NCBI RefSeq assembly: GCF_000482865.1
Contig: NZ_AXWW01000027.1
Span: 48,131-112,130 of the forward strand
Reading direction: 5' to 3'
Length of the DNA: 64,000 nt
Source of the DNA: Actinokineospora inagensis DSM 44258
GTDB lineage: Bacteria; Actinomycetota; Actinomycetes; Mycobacteriales; Pseudonocardiaceae
The notes under the pieces were generated by a model that saw only the letters and a list, made by a program, of their open reading frames with translations, was not told the origin of the DNA and ran no database searches. Position numbers and translations under genes: made by a program. Positions within the stretch are counted from its first letter, which is position 1. Each line of letters opens with the position of its first letter. Of the stretch, positions 16,975 through 25,486 are shown piece after piece.

Positions 16975-17043
16975 GGGACACATCTTGCTGCATGACACCG
17001 ACATCCCTGGTTCAACCGGGCGGGTTCAGCGGAGAATGCCCGG

Positions 17044-17826
17044 GTGAGCACCGAACGCGACACCGCCCCTGAGCACGGGACCGTCACCGAACACAGCACT
17101 GCCACTGAACACAGCACTGCCACTGAACACGCTGGCGAAGCCCACCACGGCGGACTCGCAGGCAAGCTGAACTGGCTGCGCGCGGGCGTGCTCGGCGCGA
17201 ACGACGGCATCATCTCGACCGCCGGGCTGGTGGTCGGCGTGGCCGGGGCGACCGCGGAGCGGACCGCGATCCTGGCCGCCGGGGTGGCCGGGCTGGTGGC
17301 GGGCGCGCTGTCGATGGCGGGCGGCGAGTACGTGTCGGTCAGCACCCAGCGGGACACCGAGCTCGCGGCGCTGCGGCTGGAGGAACGCGAGCTGCGTGAG
17401 ATGCCCGAGGCGGAGGAGCGCGAGCTCGCCGAGATCTACCAGGGCAAGGGCCTGTCCCCCGAGCTGGCCGCCCAGGTCGCCCGGGAGCTGACCGCGAAGG
17501 ACGCTCTGCTCGCGCACGCCGAGGCCGAGCTGCAGATCGATCCGGACAACCTGACCAGCCCGTGGCAGGCTGCGTGGGCGTCGTTCCTGTCGTTCGCGGG
17601 CGGCGCGCTCATCCCGCTCGTCGCGATCGCGTTGCCACCGGTGGACGCGCGGGTGTGGACCTGCATCGTGGCTGTTGTGGTGGGTCTTGTGCTGACCGGT
17701 TTCATCAGCGCGCGGTTGGGTGGTGCGCGCGCGAGGCGAGCTGTCCTGCGCAATGTCGTCGTGGGGGTGTTGGCGATGGTGGTCACCTACTTCGTGGGGG
17801 TGTTGTTCGGCGTGACTGTGGGTTAG
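17044..17826 (+). CDS. VIT1/CCC1-family iron/manganese transporter
   Basis: A 260-residue membrane protein of the VIT family. GVLGANDGIISTAGLVVGVAGA and the Gly-rich second helix GALSMAGGEYVSVSTQRD are the family hallmarks. A charged cytoplasmic region rich in Glu (EERELREMPEAEEREL), the metal-binding domain, precedes three C-terminal helices. The N-terminus has a His/Glu/Thr repeat (TEHSTATEHSTATEH) encoded by an 18-bp tandem duplication; its histidines might bind metal. Expected to export Fe2+/Mn2+ from the cytoplasm. GTG start at 17044. Confidence 0.88.
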   Translation: MSTERDTAPEHGTVTEHSTATEHSTATEHAGEAHHGGLAGKLNWLRAGVLGANDGIISTAGLVVGVAGATAERTAILAAGVAGLVAGALSMAGGEYVSVSTQRDTELAALRLEERELREMPEAEERELAEIYQGKGLSPELAAQVARELTAKDALLAHAEAELQIDPDNLTSPWQAAWASFLSFAGGALIPLVAIALPPVDARVWTCIVAVVVGLVLTGFISARLGGARARRAVLRNVVVGVLAMVVTYFVGVLFGVTVG

Positions 17827-17906
17827 CGCGTGCCGGGTTAGGCTGGGTACAGGTGCGCCGGGAAGTCTGGTCGGCAACGTGATCAGCCATGTCCTAGGAG
17901 CCGCCC

Positions 17907-19223
17907 TTGTCGCACCGCCGCCGTCCCGCCGCGAAGGCCTTCGCCGAGTTCGCCCGCTACCTGCGGACCGAAACCGTCGGCGGAGTGGTCCTGCTCGGCG
18001 CCGCCGCGCTCGCGTTGCTGCTGGCGAACTCCCCGGCGTCCGGTGTGTACACAGCCGTGCGCGACACGGTCATCGGGCCGCAGTTCCTGCACTTGGACCT
18101 GACCGTGGACGAGTGGGCCAAGGACGGTCTGCTGGCTCTCTTCTTCTTCGTCGCCGGTCTGGAGCTCAAGCGCGAGTTGGTGCTGGGTGAGCTGTCCAAC
18201 GTCAAAGCGGCGGTTCTACCGGTCATCGCGGCCCTGGGTGGGATGGTCGTCCCGGCGGTGGTCGCGTTGTCGGTCGCGTGGGGTGATTCGCGCGCGGGTG
18301 AGGTGTGGGCGGTGCCGGTTGCCACGGACATCGCTTTCGCGTTGGGGGTGCTGGCGCTAACCGGGTCGGGTATGCCCGGCAGCGCCAGGGTTTTCTTGCT
18401 CAGCCTGGCCGTGGTGGACGACCTCGGCGCCATCCTTCTTATCGCGGTGTTGTTCACCGGCAACTTCAACTTGGTTGCCGCTGCCGCCGCGGCGGTCTTG
18501 CTGGCGCTCTATTGGTACCTGCAGCGCCGCCGGGTCACGTCATCGTGGATCTATGTGCCGCTGGTGGTCTCGGTGTGGGTCGCGGTGCACGCGTCCGGCG
18601 TGCACGCGACGATCGCCGGCGTCGCCCTGGCTTTGTTGACCAGGGTCCAGAAGGACCCGTACGAGCGAGAGGCGCCCGCACTCCGCCTTGAACACCGGCT
18701 GCAGCCGTGGTCGGCGGCGGTGGCGGTGCCCGTGTTCGCTCTGTTCGCTGCCGGCGTGCCGATCGGCGCGGAGACCCTGCACAGGCTCATCGGGGACCGG
18801 TTGGCACTCGCGGTGGTAGCCGGTCTTGTCGTGGGCAAGTTCGTGGGCATCACCGGGGCCGCGCTGCTGGCCGTCCGACTGCGGCTCGCGACACTCCCGG
18901 CCGATCTCGGCAGGCGGGACCTCGCCGCGGTCGCCATGCTCGGCGGGGTCGGCTTCACGGTCAGCCTGCTGATCGCCGAGTTGTCGCTGGACCAGTCCGA
19001 CGCCGACCTGGCCAAGGCCGCGGTCCTGCTGGCCTCGATGATCGCCGCGCTGCTGGCGGCGCTGCTGCTGATCGGCCGCGGCCGGGCGCGCGAGCGGAAC
19101 GCGAACACCACCGCCCGCCCGGCTCCCGACGACCGAGCATGGCACGATGACGCAGGTGACCAGCGCGCACGGAAACGCAGACGGTTCGGGGCTGCCCCAA
19201 GTCCCCTCGATCCCCCTGGCTGA
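17907..19223 (+). CDS. nhaA: Na+/H+ antiporter NhaA
   Basis: A 438-residue antiporter. Conserved ion-path residues are present: Asp in VPVATDIAFALGVLAL, the Asp pair in LAVVDDLGAILLIAV, and the helix-X lysine in GLVVGKFVGITG. LFFFVAGLELKREL is a typical NhaA segment. The start is TTG 17907, supported by TAGGAG seven bases upstream. The C-terminus carries a hydrophilic tail rich in Arg/Asp that overlaps the next gene by 77 bases in another frame. Confidence 0.92.
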   Translation: MSHRRRPAAKAFAEFARYLRTETVGGVVLLGAAALALLLANSPASGVYTAVRDTVIGPQFLHLDLTVDEWAKDGLLALFFFVAGLELKRELVLGELSNVKAAVLPVIAALGGMVVPAVVALSVAWGDSRAGEVWAVPVATDIAFALGVLALTGSGMPGSARVFLLSLAVVDDLGAILLIAVLFTGNFNLVAAAAAAVLLALYWYLQRRRVTSSWIYVPLVVSVWVAVHASGVHATIAGVALALLTRVQKDPYEREAPALRLEHRLQPWSAAVAVPVFALFAAGVPIGAETLHRLIGDRLALAVVAGLVVGKFVGITGAALLAVRLRLATLPADLGRRDLAAVAMLGGVGFTVSLLIAELSLDQSDADLAKAAVLLASMIAALLAALLLIGRGRARERNANTTARPAPDDRAWHDDAGDQRARKRRRFGAAPSPLDPPG

Positions 19224-19632
19224 CGACCGCGCCGTCCCGGCGGCCGAGCAGTCCATCGGACACTTGGTCAAGGACGCCACGGCCCACCTGTCGACCCTGG
19301 TGCGGGCCGAGGTCGAGTTGGCCAAGGCCGAGGTCACCAAGGAGGTCAAGCGCGGGCTGATGGGCAGCGTCTTCTTCATCGTCGCCCTGACCGTCGTGCT
19401 CTACGCCACCGTCTTCTTCTTCATCGCGGGCGCCGAGCTCATCGCCGACTCCCGCATCGTGTCGCGGGGCTTCGCCTACCTCATCGTGTTCGGGGTCATG
19501 CTGCTGATCGCGGTGCTGTTCGCGTTCCTCGGCTACCGCAAGGTGAAGAAGATCCGCGCGCCGCGCCGCACGATCGACTCCGTCAAGGAGACCGCGTCCG
19601 CGCTGACCCACCGCAACGAGACCCAGCCCTAG
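19147..19632 (+). CDS. Putative actinobacterial holin-X (holin superfamily III) membrane protein
   Basis: A 161-residue protein. Residues ~35-75 form a charged amphipathic helix (VKDATAHLSTLVRAEVELAK) followed by two hydrophobic helices (VFFIVALTVVLYATVFFFI and YLIVFGVMLLIAVLFAFLG). This is the Holin-X family (Rv3669-like). Despite the name it is a chromosomal conserved membrane protein in this synteny and no phage genes are nearby. It is followed after eight bases by the epoxide hydrolase gene, as in mycobacteria. Start ATG 19147; a start nine bases later is possible. Confidence 0.8.
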   Translation: MTQVTSAHGNADGSGLPQVPSIPLADDRAVPAAEQSIGHLVKDATAHLSTLVRAEVELAKAEVTKEVKRGLMGSVFFIVALTVVLYATVFFFIAGAELIADSRIVSRGFAYLIVFGVMLLIAVLFAFLGYRKVKKIRAPRRTIDSVKETASALTHRNETQP

Positions 19633-19640
19633 GCGAGCAG

Positions 19641-20570
19641 GTGGCCGCCCGACCGGACCCGTCGAGTGTCCGCATCGATGGCCCGTGGGCGCACCGTGAC
19701 GTCCACGCCAACGGCATCCGCCTGCACGCGGTGGAGACCGGCGAGGGGCCGCTCGTGCTGCTGCTGCACGGGTTCGCCGGGTTCTGGTGGTCGTGGCGGC
19801 ACCAGTTGACCGCGTTGGGCGACGCGGGTTTCCGGGCGGTCGCGGTCGACCTGCGCGGCTACGGCGACTCGGACAAACCCCCGCGCGGTTACGACGCGTG
19901 GACACTGGCCGGTGACATCGCCGGTCTCGTCAAGTCGCTCGGAGAGCCGAAGGCACACCTTGTCGGTCACGACTGGGGCGGCCTACTCGCGTGGACGGTC
20001 GCCGCGTTGCACCCGCGCGTAGTGCAGTCCGTGGCGACTGTGGGCGCACCTCACCCCCTCGCCTTAAGAGGACAGATTCGGCGCACAGCGTTGCGCAGGA
20101 AACCACGAAACCAGGCGCGCGCACTCGGGCACCTCTTCACGGCCCAGTTGCCGATGTGGCCGGAACGCCGCCTCACCCGTGACGGTGCCGCGCTCGTCGA
20201 GACCAGGCTCCGGTCTTGGTCGGGCCAGTACTGGTCCGAACTCCCCGAAGCCGCACGGCGCTACAGGGACGCGATGCTCGTTCCCGGTGTCGCGCACAGC
20301 TCACTGGAGTACTACCGGTGGGGGTTCCGCTCGCAGGCGCGCAGTGAGGGCCGCCGGTTCACCGAGGCCCTCGGCCGCCGGATCGAGGTCCCGGTCCTGC
20401 AACTCTATGGGGAAGACGACCCCTGCGTGCTTTCCCGCACCCGCACCGCGTCCACCCCATGGCTCGACGGCCCCACCGAGGTGCACGAACTCCCCCGTGT
20501 GGGGCACTTCCCGCACGAAGAGTCCCCCGCAGCCGCGAACTCCCTGCTTACGGCGTTCATCAAGGGCTAG
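19641..20570 (+). CDS. ephE: Alpha/beta hydrolase, EphE-like epoxide hydrolase
   Basis: A 309-residue hydrolase. The oxyanion segment LLLHGFAGFWWSWRHQL (HGFxxxWxxW) and the nucleophile elbow LVGHDWGGLLAW with Asp in the GxDxG position are typical of epoxide hydrolases rather than Ser lipases. The late acid region LYGEDDPCVL and the histidine in VGHFPHEE complete the triad. Same order as Rv3669-Rv3670. Its stop overlaps the convergent marP stop by four bases. Confidence 0.88.
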   Translation: MAARPDPSSVRIDGPWAHRDVHANGIRLHAVETGEGPLVLLLHGFAGFWWSWRHQLTALGDAGFRAVAVDLRGYGDSDKPPRGYDAWTLAGDIAGLVKSLGEPKAHLVGHDWGGLLAWTVAALHPRVVQSVATVGAPHPLALRGQIRRTALRRKPRNQARALGHLFTAQLPMWPERRLTRDGAALVETRLRSWSGQYWSELPEAARRYRDAMLVPGVAHSSLEYYRWGFRSQARSEGRRFTEALGRRIEVPVLQLYGEDDPCVLSRTRTASTPWLDGPTEVHELPRVGHFPHEESPAAANSLLTAFIKG

Positions 20571-21751
20571 CTGGAACAGCGGCCGGTGCCAACGGGCTCG
20601 GTCAGTGACGGTGCCCGACCGACCGCGTCGCGCACCTGGGCCGCCGTCAACGCGAAACCGGTCTCGGAGTTGTCGACCGCGGCGCCGAAGACCACGCCGA
20701 TCACCTCGCCAGACGGGTTGATCAACGGGCCGCCGGAGTTGCCGCTGAGCACCTTCGCGCGGAGCGTGAAGACGTCCCGGTTGACGGTGTTGGCGTCGTA
20801 GATGTCCGGTCCGCGCAGCGGGATGCGGTCCCGGACGCGGGCGGGCGCCGACGTGTACGGACCGTCCAGCGGGTAGCCGAGCACGATGCCGTCCTGGCCG
20901 CTGGCGGCGTCACCCGGGGCGAACGGCAGCGGGTCCATCCGCAGCGCGGGCACGTCCAAGACCGCGATGTCGACCTCGGGGTCGTAGAGCACGACGCTGG
21001 CCCGCAGGCTCCGATCGCCGGACTCGACGCTCACCTCGTCGGTCCCGGCCACCACGTGCGCGTTGGTCATCACCCGCTGCGGGGCGACCACGAAGCCGCT
21101 GCCCTCCAGCGCCCGTTCACAGGACGGCGCCTTGGCGTTGATCTTCAACACGCTCGGCCGCACCCGCTGCACCACCGCGCTGGCCTGCAGCGCCGGGTCC
21201 GGCGGGTCGACCTCCTTGTTCGGCGTGCGGTTGAACGGGTCGACCGCCGACGGGAACCCGGAGACGTCCAGCAGTTGCCGCAGCTCGTTGGGCAGACCCC
21301 GCGCGGCCTGCGGCATCACGTCGTTGACGCCGCCGAGCACGGCCGAGTTGTTGATCGCCGAGGCGAGGCTGGGCAGCCCGCCGACCGTGGTCAGCGGCAA
21401 CGCGATCAGCCAGGCCACCACGAACACGACCGCGCCCTGCACGATCGCGCCGAGCGCGCTGTCCACCCCGGCCAGCTTCGGCGACGAGATCTTCTGCCGG
21501 ATGGTCCGCCCGATCCACACCCCGAACGTCTCGCCCAGGGCCACCAGCAGCACGAACACCGCGACCGCGAACGCCACTCTGGTCGGTGTCGAGTCGATGT
21601 GCTCGACCACGAGCGGGGCCACCTTGATCCCGGCGACCGCGCCGATCAGCACCCCGATGAACGCGGGCAGCGCGGTCACCACACCCTGCCGCGCCCCGGA
21701 CACCGCGGCCAGCACGGCGAGCGCGACCACCAGCACGTCGACCCAGTTCAC
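20567..21751 (-). CDS. marP: Acid-resistance membrane serine protease MarP
   Basis: A 394-residue protein: four N-terminal membrane helices (CvpA-like, residues 1-~130), a linker and a periplasmic trypsin-like protease domain. Triad: His in VMTNAHVVAG, Asp in DPEVDIAVLDV, Ser in LSGNSGGPLINP. Two lone cysteines (APSCERALEGS and GRCSS at the C-terminus) match the disulfide known to stabilise M. tuberculosis MarP (Rv3671c). In that organism it activates the peptidoglycan hydrolase RipA under acid stress. GTG 21751 overlaps the upstream Nudix stop by four bases, so it is the last gene of the nth-tlpA-nudix-marP operon. Confidence 0.93.
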   Translation of the reverse strand: MNWVDVLVVALAVLAAVSGARQGVVTALPAFIGVLIGAVAGIKVAPLVVEHIDSTPTRVAFAVAVFVLLVALGETFGVWIGRTIRQKISSPKLAGVDSALGAIVQGAVVFVVAWLIALPLTTVGGLPSLASAINNSAVLGGVNDVMPQAARGLPNELRQLLDVSGFPSAVDPFNRTPNKEVDPPDPALQASAVVQRVRPSVLKINAKAPSCERALEGSGFVVAPQRVMTNAHVVAGTDEVSVESGDRSLRASVVLYDPEVDIAVLDVPALRMDPLPFAPGDAASGQDGIVLGYPLDGPYTSAPARVRDRIPLRGPDIYDANTVNRDVFTLRAKVLSGNSGGPLINPSGEVIGVVFGAAVDNSETGFALTAAQVRDAVGRAPSLTEPVGTGRCSS

Positions 21752-22437
21752 CGGCCGACCCCCAGACCGACCGCGCGCCACGCGGCGTCCAGGTCGCGCA
21801 CGTCCGCGGTGTCCCACGGCCGTTCCCAGCCGCCGACGGACAGCAGCATGGTGAGCAGGCCCGCCGTGAACCCCCAGACCAGCATGCCCGGCGCGGCGAA
21901 CGCGGGACCGACGTAGCCGCCCGTGTGCCGGACCCGGAACCGGTTCGCCGGGTCGGCCAGGTGCGCGATCGGAATCCGGGCCACGGCCTGCGTCTCGGCG
22001 GGGTCGACCGCACGGACCGGGCTCGGCCGGACCCAGTACGCGAGGACGGGCGTCACGTTGAACCCGGACACCGGCACGTGCAGTTGCGGCAGCAGCGCGA
22101 CCGGCAGCACCCCGGCCGGGTCGAGGCCGGTCTCCTCCTCGGCCTCGCGCAGCGCGGTCGCGACCGCGTCGTCGTCGTTCGGCTCGGTTCCGCCGCCGGG
22201 GAAGGCGACCTGGCCGGAGTGGTTGCCGCCGGTGTCGGCGCGCAACTGGAACAGCAGGTCGGGGCCGTGGTCGGCGGTCTCCCCGAGCAGCATCAGCACC
22301 GCGGCGTCGCGCGAACCCGGTCCGGGCGCGGCGAACCGGCGCCACAGCGACAGGTCCAGGTCTGCGGTCGCGGCGACCACCGGGCGCAACCACCCTGGCA
22401 GGTCCCGCGGGTCCACCAGCGGTCCGTGTGCGCTCAT
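21748..22437 (-). CDS. Nudix hydrolase, CoA pyrophosphatase family
   Basis: A 229-residue protein with a full Nudix box, GGGTEPNDDDAVATALREAEEETGLDP, positioned at residues ~82-108, preceded by the CoA-type signature SGQVAFPGG. Likely hydrolyses CoA derivatives or related nucleotide diphosphates (Rv3672c equivalent). It overlaps the genes on both sides by four bases (ATGA/GTGA type), so the four-gene operon is translationally coupled. Confidence 0.9.
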   Translation of the reverse strand: MSAHGPLVDPRDLPGWLRPVVAATADLDLSLWRRFAAPGPGSRDAAVLMLLGETADHGPDLLFQLRADTGGNHSGQVAFPGGGTEPNDDDAVATALREAEEETGLDPAGVLPVALLPQLHVPVSGFNVTPVLAYWVRPSPVRAVDPAETQAVARIPIAHLADPANRFRVRHTGGYVGPAFAAPGMLVWGFTAGLLTMLLSVGGWERPWDTADVRDLDAAWRAVGLGVGR

Positions 22438-23030
22438 CGGCCCCCTCCGGCGTACTGCGTGACGGTCGCGCGCACGGCGTCGACCGACTCGAACACCCGC
22501 GGGCTGGTGATCATGCGCGCCGTGCCGTCGGCGGCGACCAGGTACGACGCGGGCAACCCGTCAGGTACCCGCAAAGCGCGCTGGAGTTGCCCGTTCCGGT
22601 CCAGGAAGTTCGGGAAGTGCACGCCGAGCTTGGCCAACAGGTCCAGCGAGTCCCTGTCCGGGCTCTGCACCGCGACCCCCACCACCTCGACCGCGCCCGC
22701 GCTGGCCGCGTACTCGGCCAGCACCGGCAGTTCGTCCCGACAGGGGGAACACCAGGTCGCCCACACGTTCACCAGGACGGGTCGACCCCCGAAGACGTTG
22801 CCGGCGTCGACCTGTGAACCGTCGGCAAGGCACTCGGCGCGCGCGCCGCGCAGGGCGGCGGACCCCGACCCGGTCGGGCAGGTGCGTAAAGCCGCGGCCG
22901 CGCGTGGGGCCACGAGATCGGGTGCGGGCGGTGCCGCCGGAGCCGGATCGGACCCGCGCGGCCACACCGCGACGACCACGGCGACCACCAAGACCACCGC
23001 GGCCAATATCCACTTCACTGCCGCGTTCAC
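22434..23030 (-). CDS. TlpA/ResA-like membrane-anchored thioredoxin
   Basis: A 198-residue protein with an N-terminal signal anchor ([17 protein letters not shown]), a Pro/Ala-rich spacer and a thioredoxin domain with the WCSPC active site in [18 protein letters not shown] and the cis-Pro segment GLPASYLV. Two further cysteines (RTCPTGS, AECLAD) lie before the domain. Rv3673c-like, acting as an extracytoplasmic thiol reductase. Overlaps nth and the Nudix gene by four bases each. Confidence 0.9.
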   Translation of the reverse strand: MNAAVKWILAAVVLVVAVVVAVWPRGSDPAPAAPPAPDLVAPRAAAALRTCPTGSGSAALRGARAECLADGSQVDAGNVFGGRPVLVNVWATWCSPCRDELPVLAEYAASAGAVEVVGVAVQSPDRDSLDLLAKLGVHFPNFLDRNGQLQRALRVPDGLPASYLVAADGTARMITSPRVFESVDAVRATVTQYAGGGR

Positions 23031-23827
23031 CCGGTCGGCTTCCCCGGCCGGTAGCCCTCACGGGTGCGTTCGGCGAGCGCGATCAGGTGCGGCCCCTCCT
23101 CGCCCTTGACGAGTTTGGCGGCTTGGTCCGGGTCGGTCGGCCCGGCACCGAAGGACGGGCAGTCGCGGTAGAGCAGGCAGGCGCCGCAGGCGGGCTTACG
23201 GGCGTGGCAGACCCGGCGCCCGTGGAAGATCACCCAGTGCGACAGCATCGTCCAGTCCTTGCGCGGGACCAGGGCGCCGACCGCGTGCTCCACCTTCACC
23301 GGGTCCTCTTCGGCCGTCCACTCCCAACGCCGGACGAGCCTGCCGAAATGCGTGTCGACGGTGATGCCGGGCACCCCGAAAGCGTTGCCCAGGATCACGT
23401 TCGCCGTCTTGCGGCCGATGCCGGGCAGCTTCACCAGCTCGTCGAGCGTCGCGGGGATCTCGCCACCGTGCTTCTCCACCAGGGCCGCGCCGAGGCCGAT
23501 CAGCGAGTTCGCCTTGTTCCGGTAGAACCCGGTCGGCCGGATGAACTCCTCCAGCTCGGTCCGGTCGGCGCCCGCGTAGTCGGCGGCCGTGCGGTACTTG
23601 GCGAACAGGGCGGGCGTGGTGAGGTTCACCCGCACGTCGGTGCACTGCGCGGACAGGATCGTCGCCACCGACAGCTCCAGCGGGGTGGTGAAGTCCAGCT
23701 CGCAGTGCGCGTCCGGGTACCCCTCGGCCAGGGCCCTGGTCATCCGCCGCACCCGGCGGGTCAGGCCGAGGTCGCGTCCGGTTTCCCCGGCTGCTGGCTG
23801 GGGCTGGTGTCGGGTGGTCGGCGGCAC
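23027..23827 (-). CDS. nth: Endonuclease III
   Basis: A 266-residue DNA glycosylase/AP lyase for oxidised pyrimidines. The helix-hairpin-helix [18 protein letters not shown] carries the catalytic Lys; the catalytic Asp is in [10 protein letters not shown]; the [4Fe-4S] ligands follow the C-x6-C-x2-C-x5-C spacing in [20 protein letters not shown] 23827 is preceded by TACGCT six bases upstream (leaderless pattern); a TTG nine codons upstream is the alternative. First gene of the operon that ends with marP. Confidence 0.93.
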   Translation of the reverse strand: MPPTTRHQPQPAAGETGRDLGLTRRVRRMTRALAEGYPDAHCELDFTTPLELSVATILSAQCTDVRVNLTTPALFAKYRTAADYAGADRTELEEFIRPTGFYRNKANSLIGLGAALVEKHGGEIPATLDELVKLPGIGRKTANVILGNAFGVPGITVDTHFGRLVRRWEWTAEEDPVKVEHAVGALVPRKDWTMLSHWVIFHGRRVCHARKPACGACLLYRDCPSFGAGPTDPDQAAKLVKGEEGPHLIALAERTREGYRPGKPTG

Positions 23828-23951
23828 CTCGCTAGCGTACGGGCCGTCGGACAACCCGAGTTGTGCCCCAGACGTCTACCAGACCGATACCGACGACCGG
23901 ACCGAGGCGGGCCGGGCGTCGACTAGGCCACGGAGCGAGGATCGACGACAC

Positions 23952-24200
23952 ATGGCTGTCTGGTTCGTGTTCGCGGTACCCCTGGTGATCATGTTCTTCG
24001 CGCTGTTCATGGAGCGCGTCGAAGCCCGGCTGCGGCACGTCGCCGTGCAGGAGACCGACGTCGAGGAGTTCCTCGAGTCGGCCCGGCCGGACGAGGTGCG
24101 GGCGCTCTACGGGCACGGCATCGGCCGCGCCCTGGAGCTGTTCCGGTTGCGCAGGTTGGGCGGGCGGGCCGCCAAGCGCGGTCGCCGGGGTCAGCCCTAG
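23952..24200 (+). CDS. Small conserved membrane protein (Rv3675-like position)
   Basis: An 82-residue protein with one N-terminal hydrophobic helix (VWFVFAVPLVIMFFALFM) followed by a charged cytoplasmic segment (VQETDVEEFLESARPDEV) and a basic C-terminus (AAKRGRRGQP). It lies between nth and crp exactly where mycobacteria carry Rv3675. A GAGGA sequence lies upstream of ATG 23952. Function unknown. Confidence 0.7.
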   Translation: MAVWFVFAVPLVIMFFALFMERVEARLRHVAVQETDVEEFLESARPDEVRALYGHGIGRALELFRLRRLGGRAAKRGRRGQP

Positions 24201-24345
24201 GCGCTAAGGTCATGCGGCTGGGTGCGGCGCACCCGGTGCGTTCGTGGGCGGAGGCGTTCACGAACGACCAGCGTTCACCGGCCCATGTCCCGGGGTCGTC
24301 CGACACGGTGGTGACGCGCGGGCGGGAGACCGGCCGCGCACGCCC

Positions 24346-24351
24346 TACACT
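24346..24351 (+). promoter_or_regulatory. -10 box of crp
   Basis: TACACT, predicting a start near 24358 and a 5' leader of about 55 bases before the crp ribosome-binding site. No good -35 and no clear TGTGA-N6-TCACA palindrome is visible. Confidence 0.45.
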
Positions 24352-24411
24352 GTGTGTCGTGATCGGCGTCGCGGACGTGCGCTGACGTCGGGTGGAAACA
24401 GGAGGACCGAG

Positions 24412-25086
24412 GTGGATGAGACCCTGGCCCGTGCGGGCATCTTCCAAGGGGTCGAGCCGGCCGCGGCCGAAGCGCTCGCGCAGACGCTGGAGGCCGTGGA
24501 GTTCCCGCGAGGGCACGTGATCTTCGCCGAGGGCGAGCCCGGGGACCGGCTGTACATCATCCAGTCCGGGAAGGTGAAGCTCGGCCGCAAGTCCCCGGAC
24601 GGCCGGGAGAACCTGCTGGGCATCTTCGGCCCGTCCGACATGTTCGGCGAGCTGTCGATCTTCGACCCGGGCCCGCGGACGTCCACCGCGACCACGGTCA
24701 CCGAGGTGCGCGCGGTCACCATGGACCGGCCCGCGCTGCGGCAGTGGATCGCGACCCGCCCGGAGATCGCCGAGCAGTTGCTGCGGGTCATCGCCCGCCG
24801 GTTGCGGCGGACCAACGGCATGCTGGCCGACCTGATCTTCACCGACGTGCCCGGCCGGGTGGCCAAGGCGCTGCTGCAGTTGGCCCAGCGGTTCGGCAGC
24901 CAGGAGGCCGGGCTGCTGCGGGTCACCCACGACCTGACCCAGGAGGAGATCGCCCAGTACGTCGGCGCCTCCCGGGAGACCGTGAACAAGGCGCTGGCCG
25001 ACTTCGCGCACCGCGGCTGGCTGCGGCTGGAGGGCAAGAGCGTGCTGATCCTCGACCCGGAGCGGCTCGCGCGACGCGCCAGGTAG
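24412..25086 (+). CDS. crp: CRP/FNR-family cAMP receptor protein
   Basis: 224 residues, the same length as mycobacterial Crp. The cyclic-nucleotide pocket contains [19 protein letters not shown], with the Glu and Arg-Thr that contact cAMP. The winged helix-turn-helix is [20 protein letters not shown] with the recognition-helix RE. GTG 24412 has AGGAGG seven bases upstream. A global regulator of carbon and stress genes; acs and the resuscitation/cell-wall genes around it are typical targets in related bacteria, but I did not find a clear binding palindrome here. Confidence 0.95.
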   Translation: MDETLARAGIFQGVEPAAAEALAQTLEAVEFPRGHVIFAEGEPGDRLYIIQSGKVKLGRKSPDGRENLLGIFGPSDMFGELSIFDPGPRTSTATTVTEVRAVTMDRPALRQWIATRPEIAEQLLRVIARRLRRTNGMLADLIFTDVPGRVAKALLQLAQRFGSQEAGLLRVTHDLTQEEIAQYVGASRETVNKALADFAHRGWLRLEGKSVLILDPERLARRAR

Positions 25087-25100
25087 TCCCATCTTGACGT

Positions 25101-25139
25101 GGTGAAGGGCCGGTCCAACCCGTGGACCGGCCCTTCACC
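25101..25139 (+). terminator. Terminator-like hairpin after crp, 16-bp perfect stem
   Basis: GGTGAAGGGCCGGTCC (25101-25116) pairs perfectly with GGACCGGCCCTTCACC (25124-25139) around a seven-base loop. There is no U-tract. It is the first of five successive hairpins in this gap. Confidence 0.8.
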
Positions 25140-25444
25140 AGTTGTGCCGGGAGATCGGACGCCGCCCCCGACGCGGCGTGCCGACCTCCCGACCACAGTC
25201 GCGGCAACCATCCCCCGACGGTTGCCGCTTCCCCGCCCTCCGAACCGGGCCCCGACCCGTCGCCGGAGGGAACTCGGGTGGCGAACCACCAGCCCTTGCG
25301 GGCTTTCACCGCCAAGGACTCACCGGACCGGGGTCTCGTTGCCCGGTGGCGCGGCACATCCCGGAGTCTGTTACTCAACCGAGACCTACCACCTGGTTAG
25401 TACCCCTCGGCGTGGTGGCGGAAACCACCAGGACGCACCCGAAA
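25140..25444. other. Highly structured non-coding region between crp and the MFS gene
   Basis: No gene is supported. Back-to-back inverted repeats are visible: 25149-25190 (GGGAG..CGG..CGCCGC with partners), 25201-25228 (GCGGCAACC/GGTTGCCGC), 25236-25270 (CCCTCCG/CGGAGGG) and 25332-25386 (GGTCTCGTTG with CAACCGAGACC). This density is compatible with a small structured RNA or a cis-regulatory leader for the MFS exporter. I could not match it to a known riboswitch or RNA family. Confidence 0.5.
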
Positions 25445-25445
25445 T

Positions 25446-25486
25446 ATACTGGTACGCCCGTACCGGAAACCGGCATACTGGTACGC
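25446..25486 (+). promoter_or_regulatory. Operator/promoter repeats before the MFS gene
   Basis: ATACTGGTACGC occurs at 25446-25457 and 25475-25486, the second copy touching the ATG. The first copy overlaps the perfect palindrome GGTACGCCCGTACC (25451-25464). Each copy includes a -10-like box (TATACT, CATACT). This arrangement suggests a repressor controlling a leaderless exporter transcript. Confidence 0.5.

Noticed and set aside
19147..19632. Holin-like gene as evidence of a prophage
   Set aside because: Holin-X proteins are chromosomal and syntenic in actinobacteria, and no other phage gene is near.
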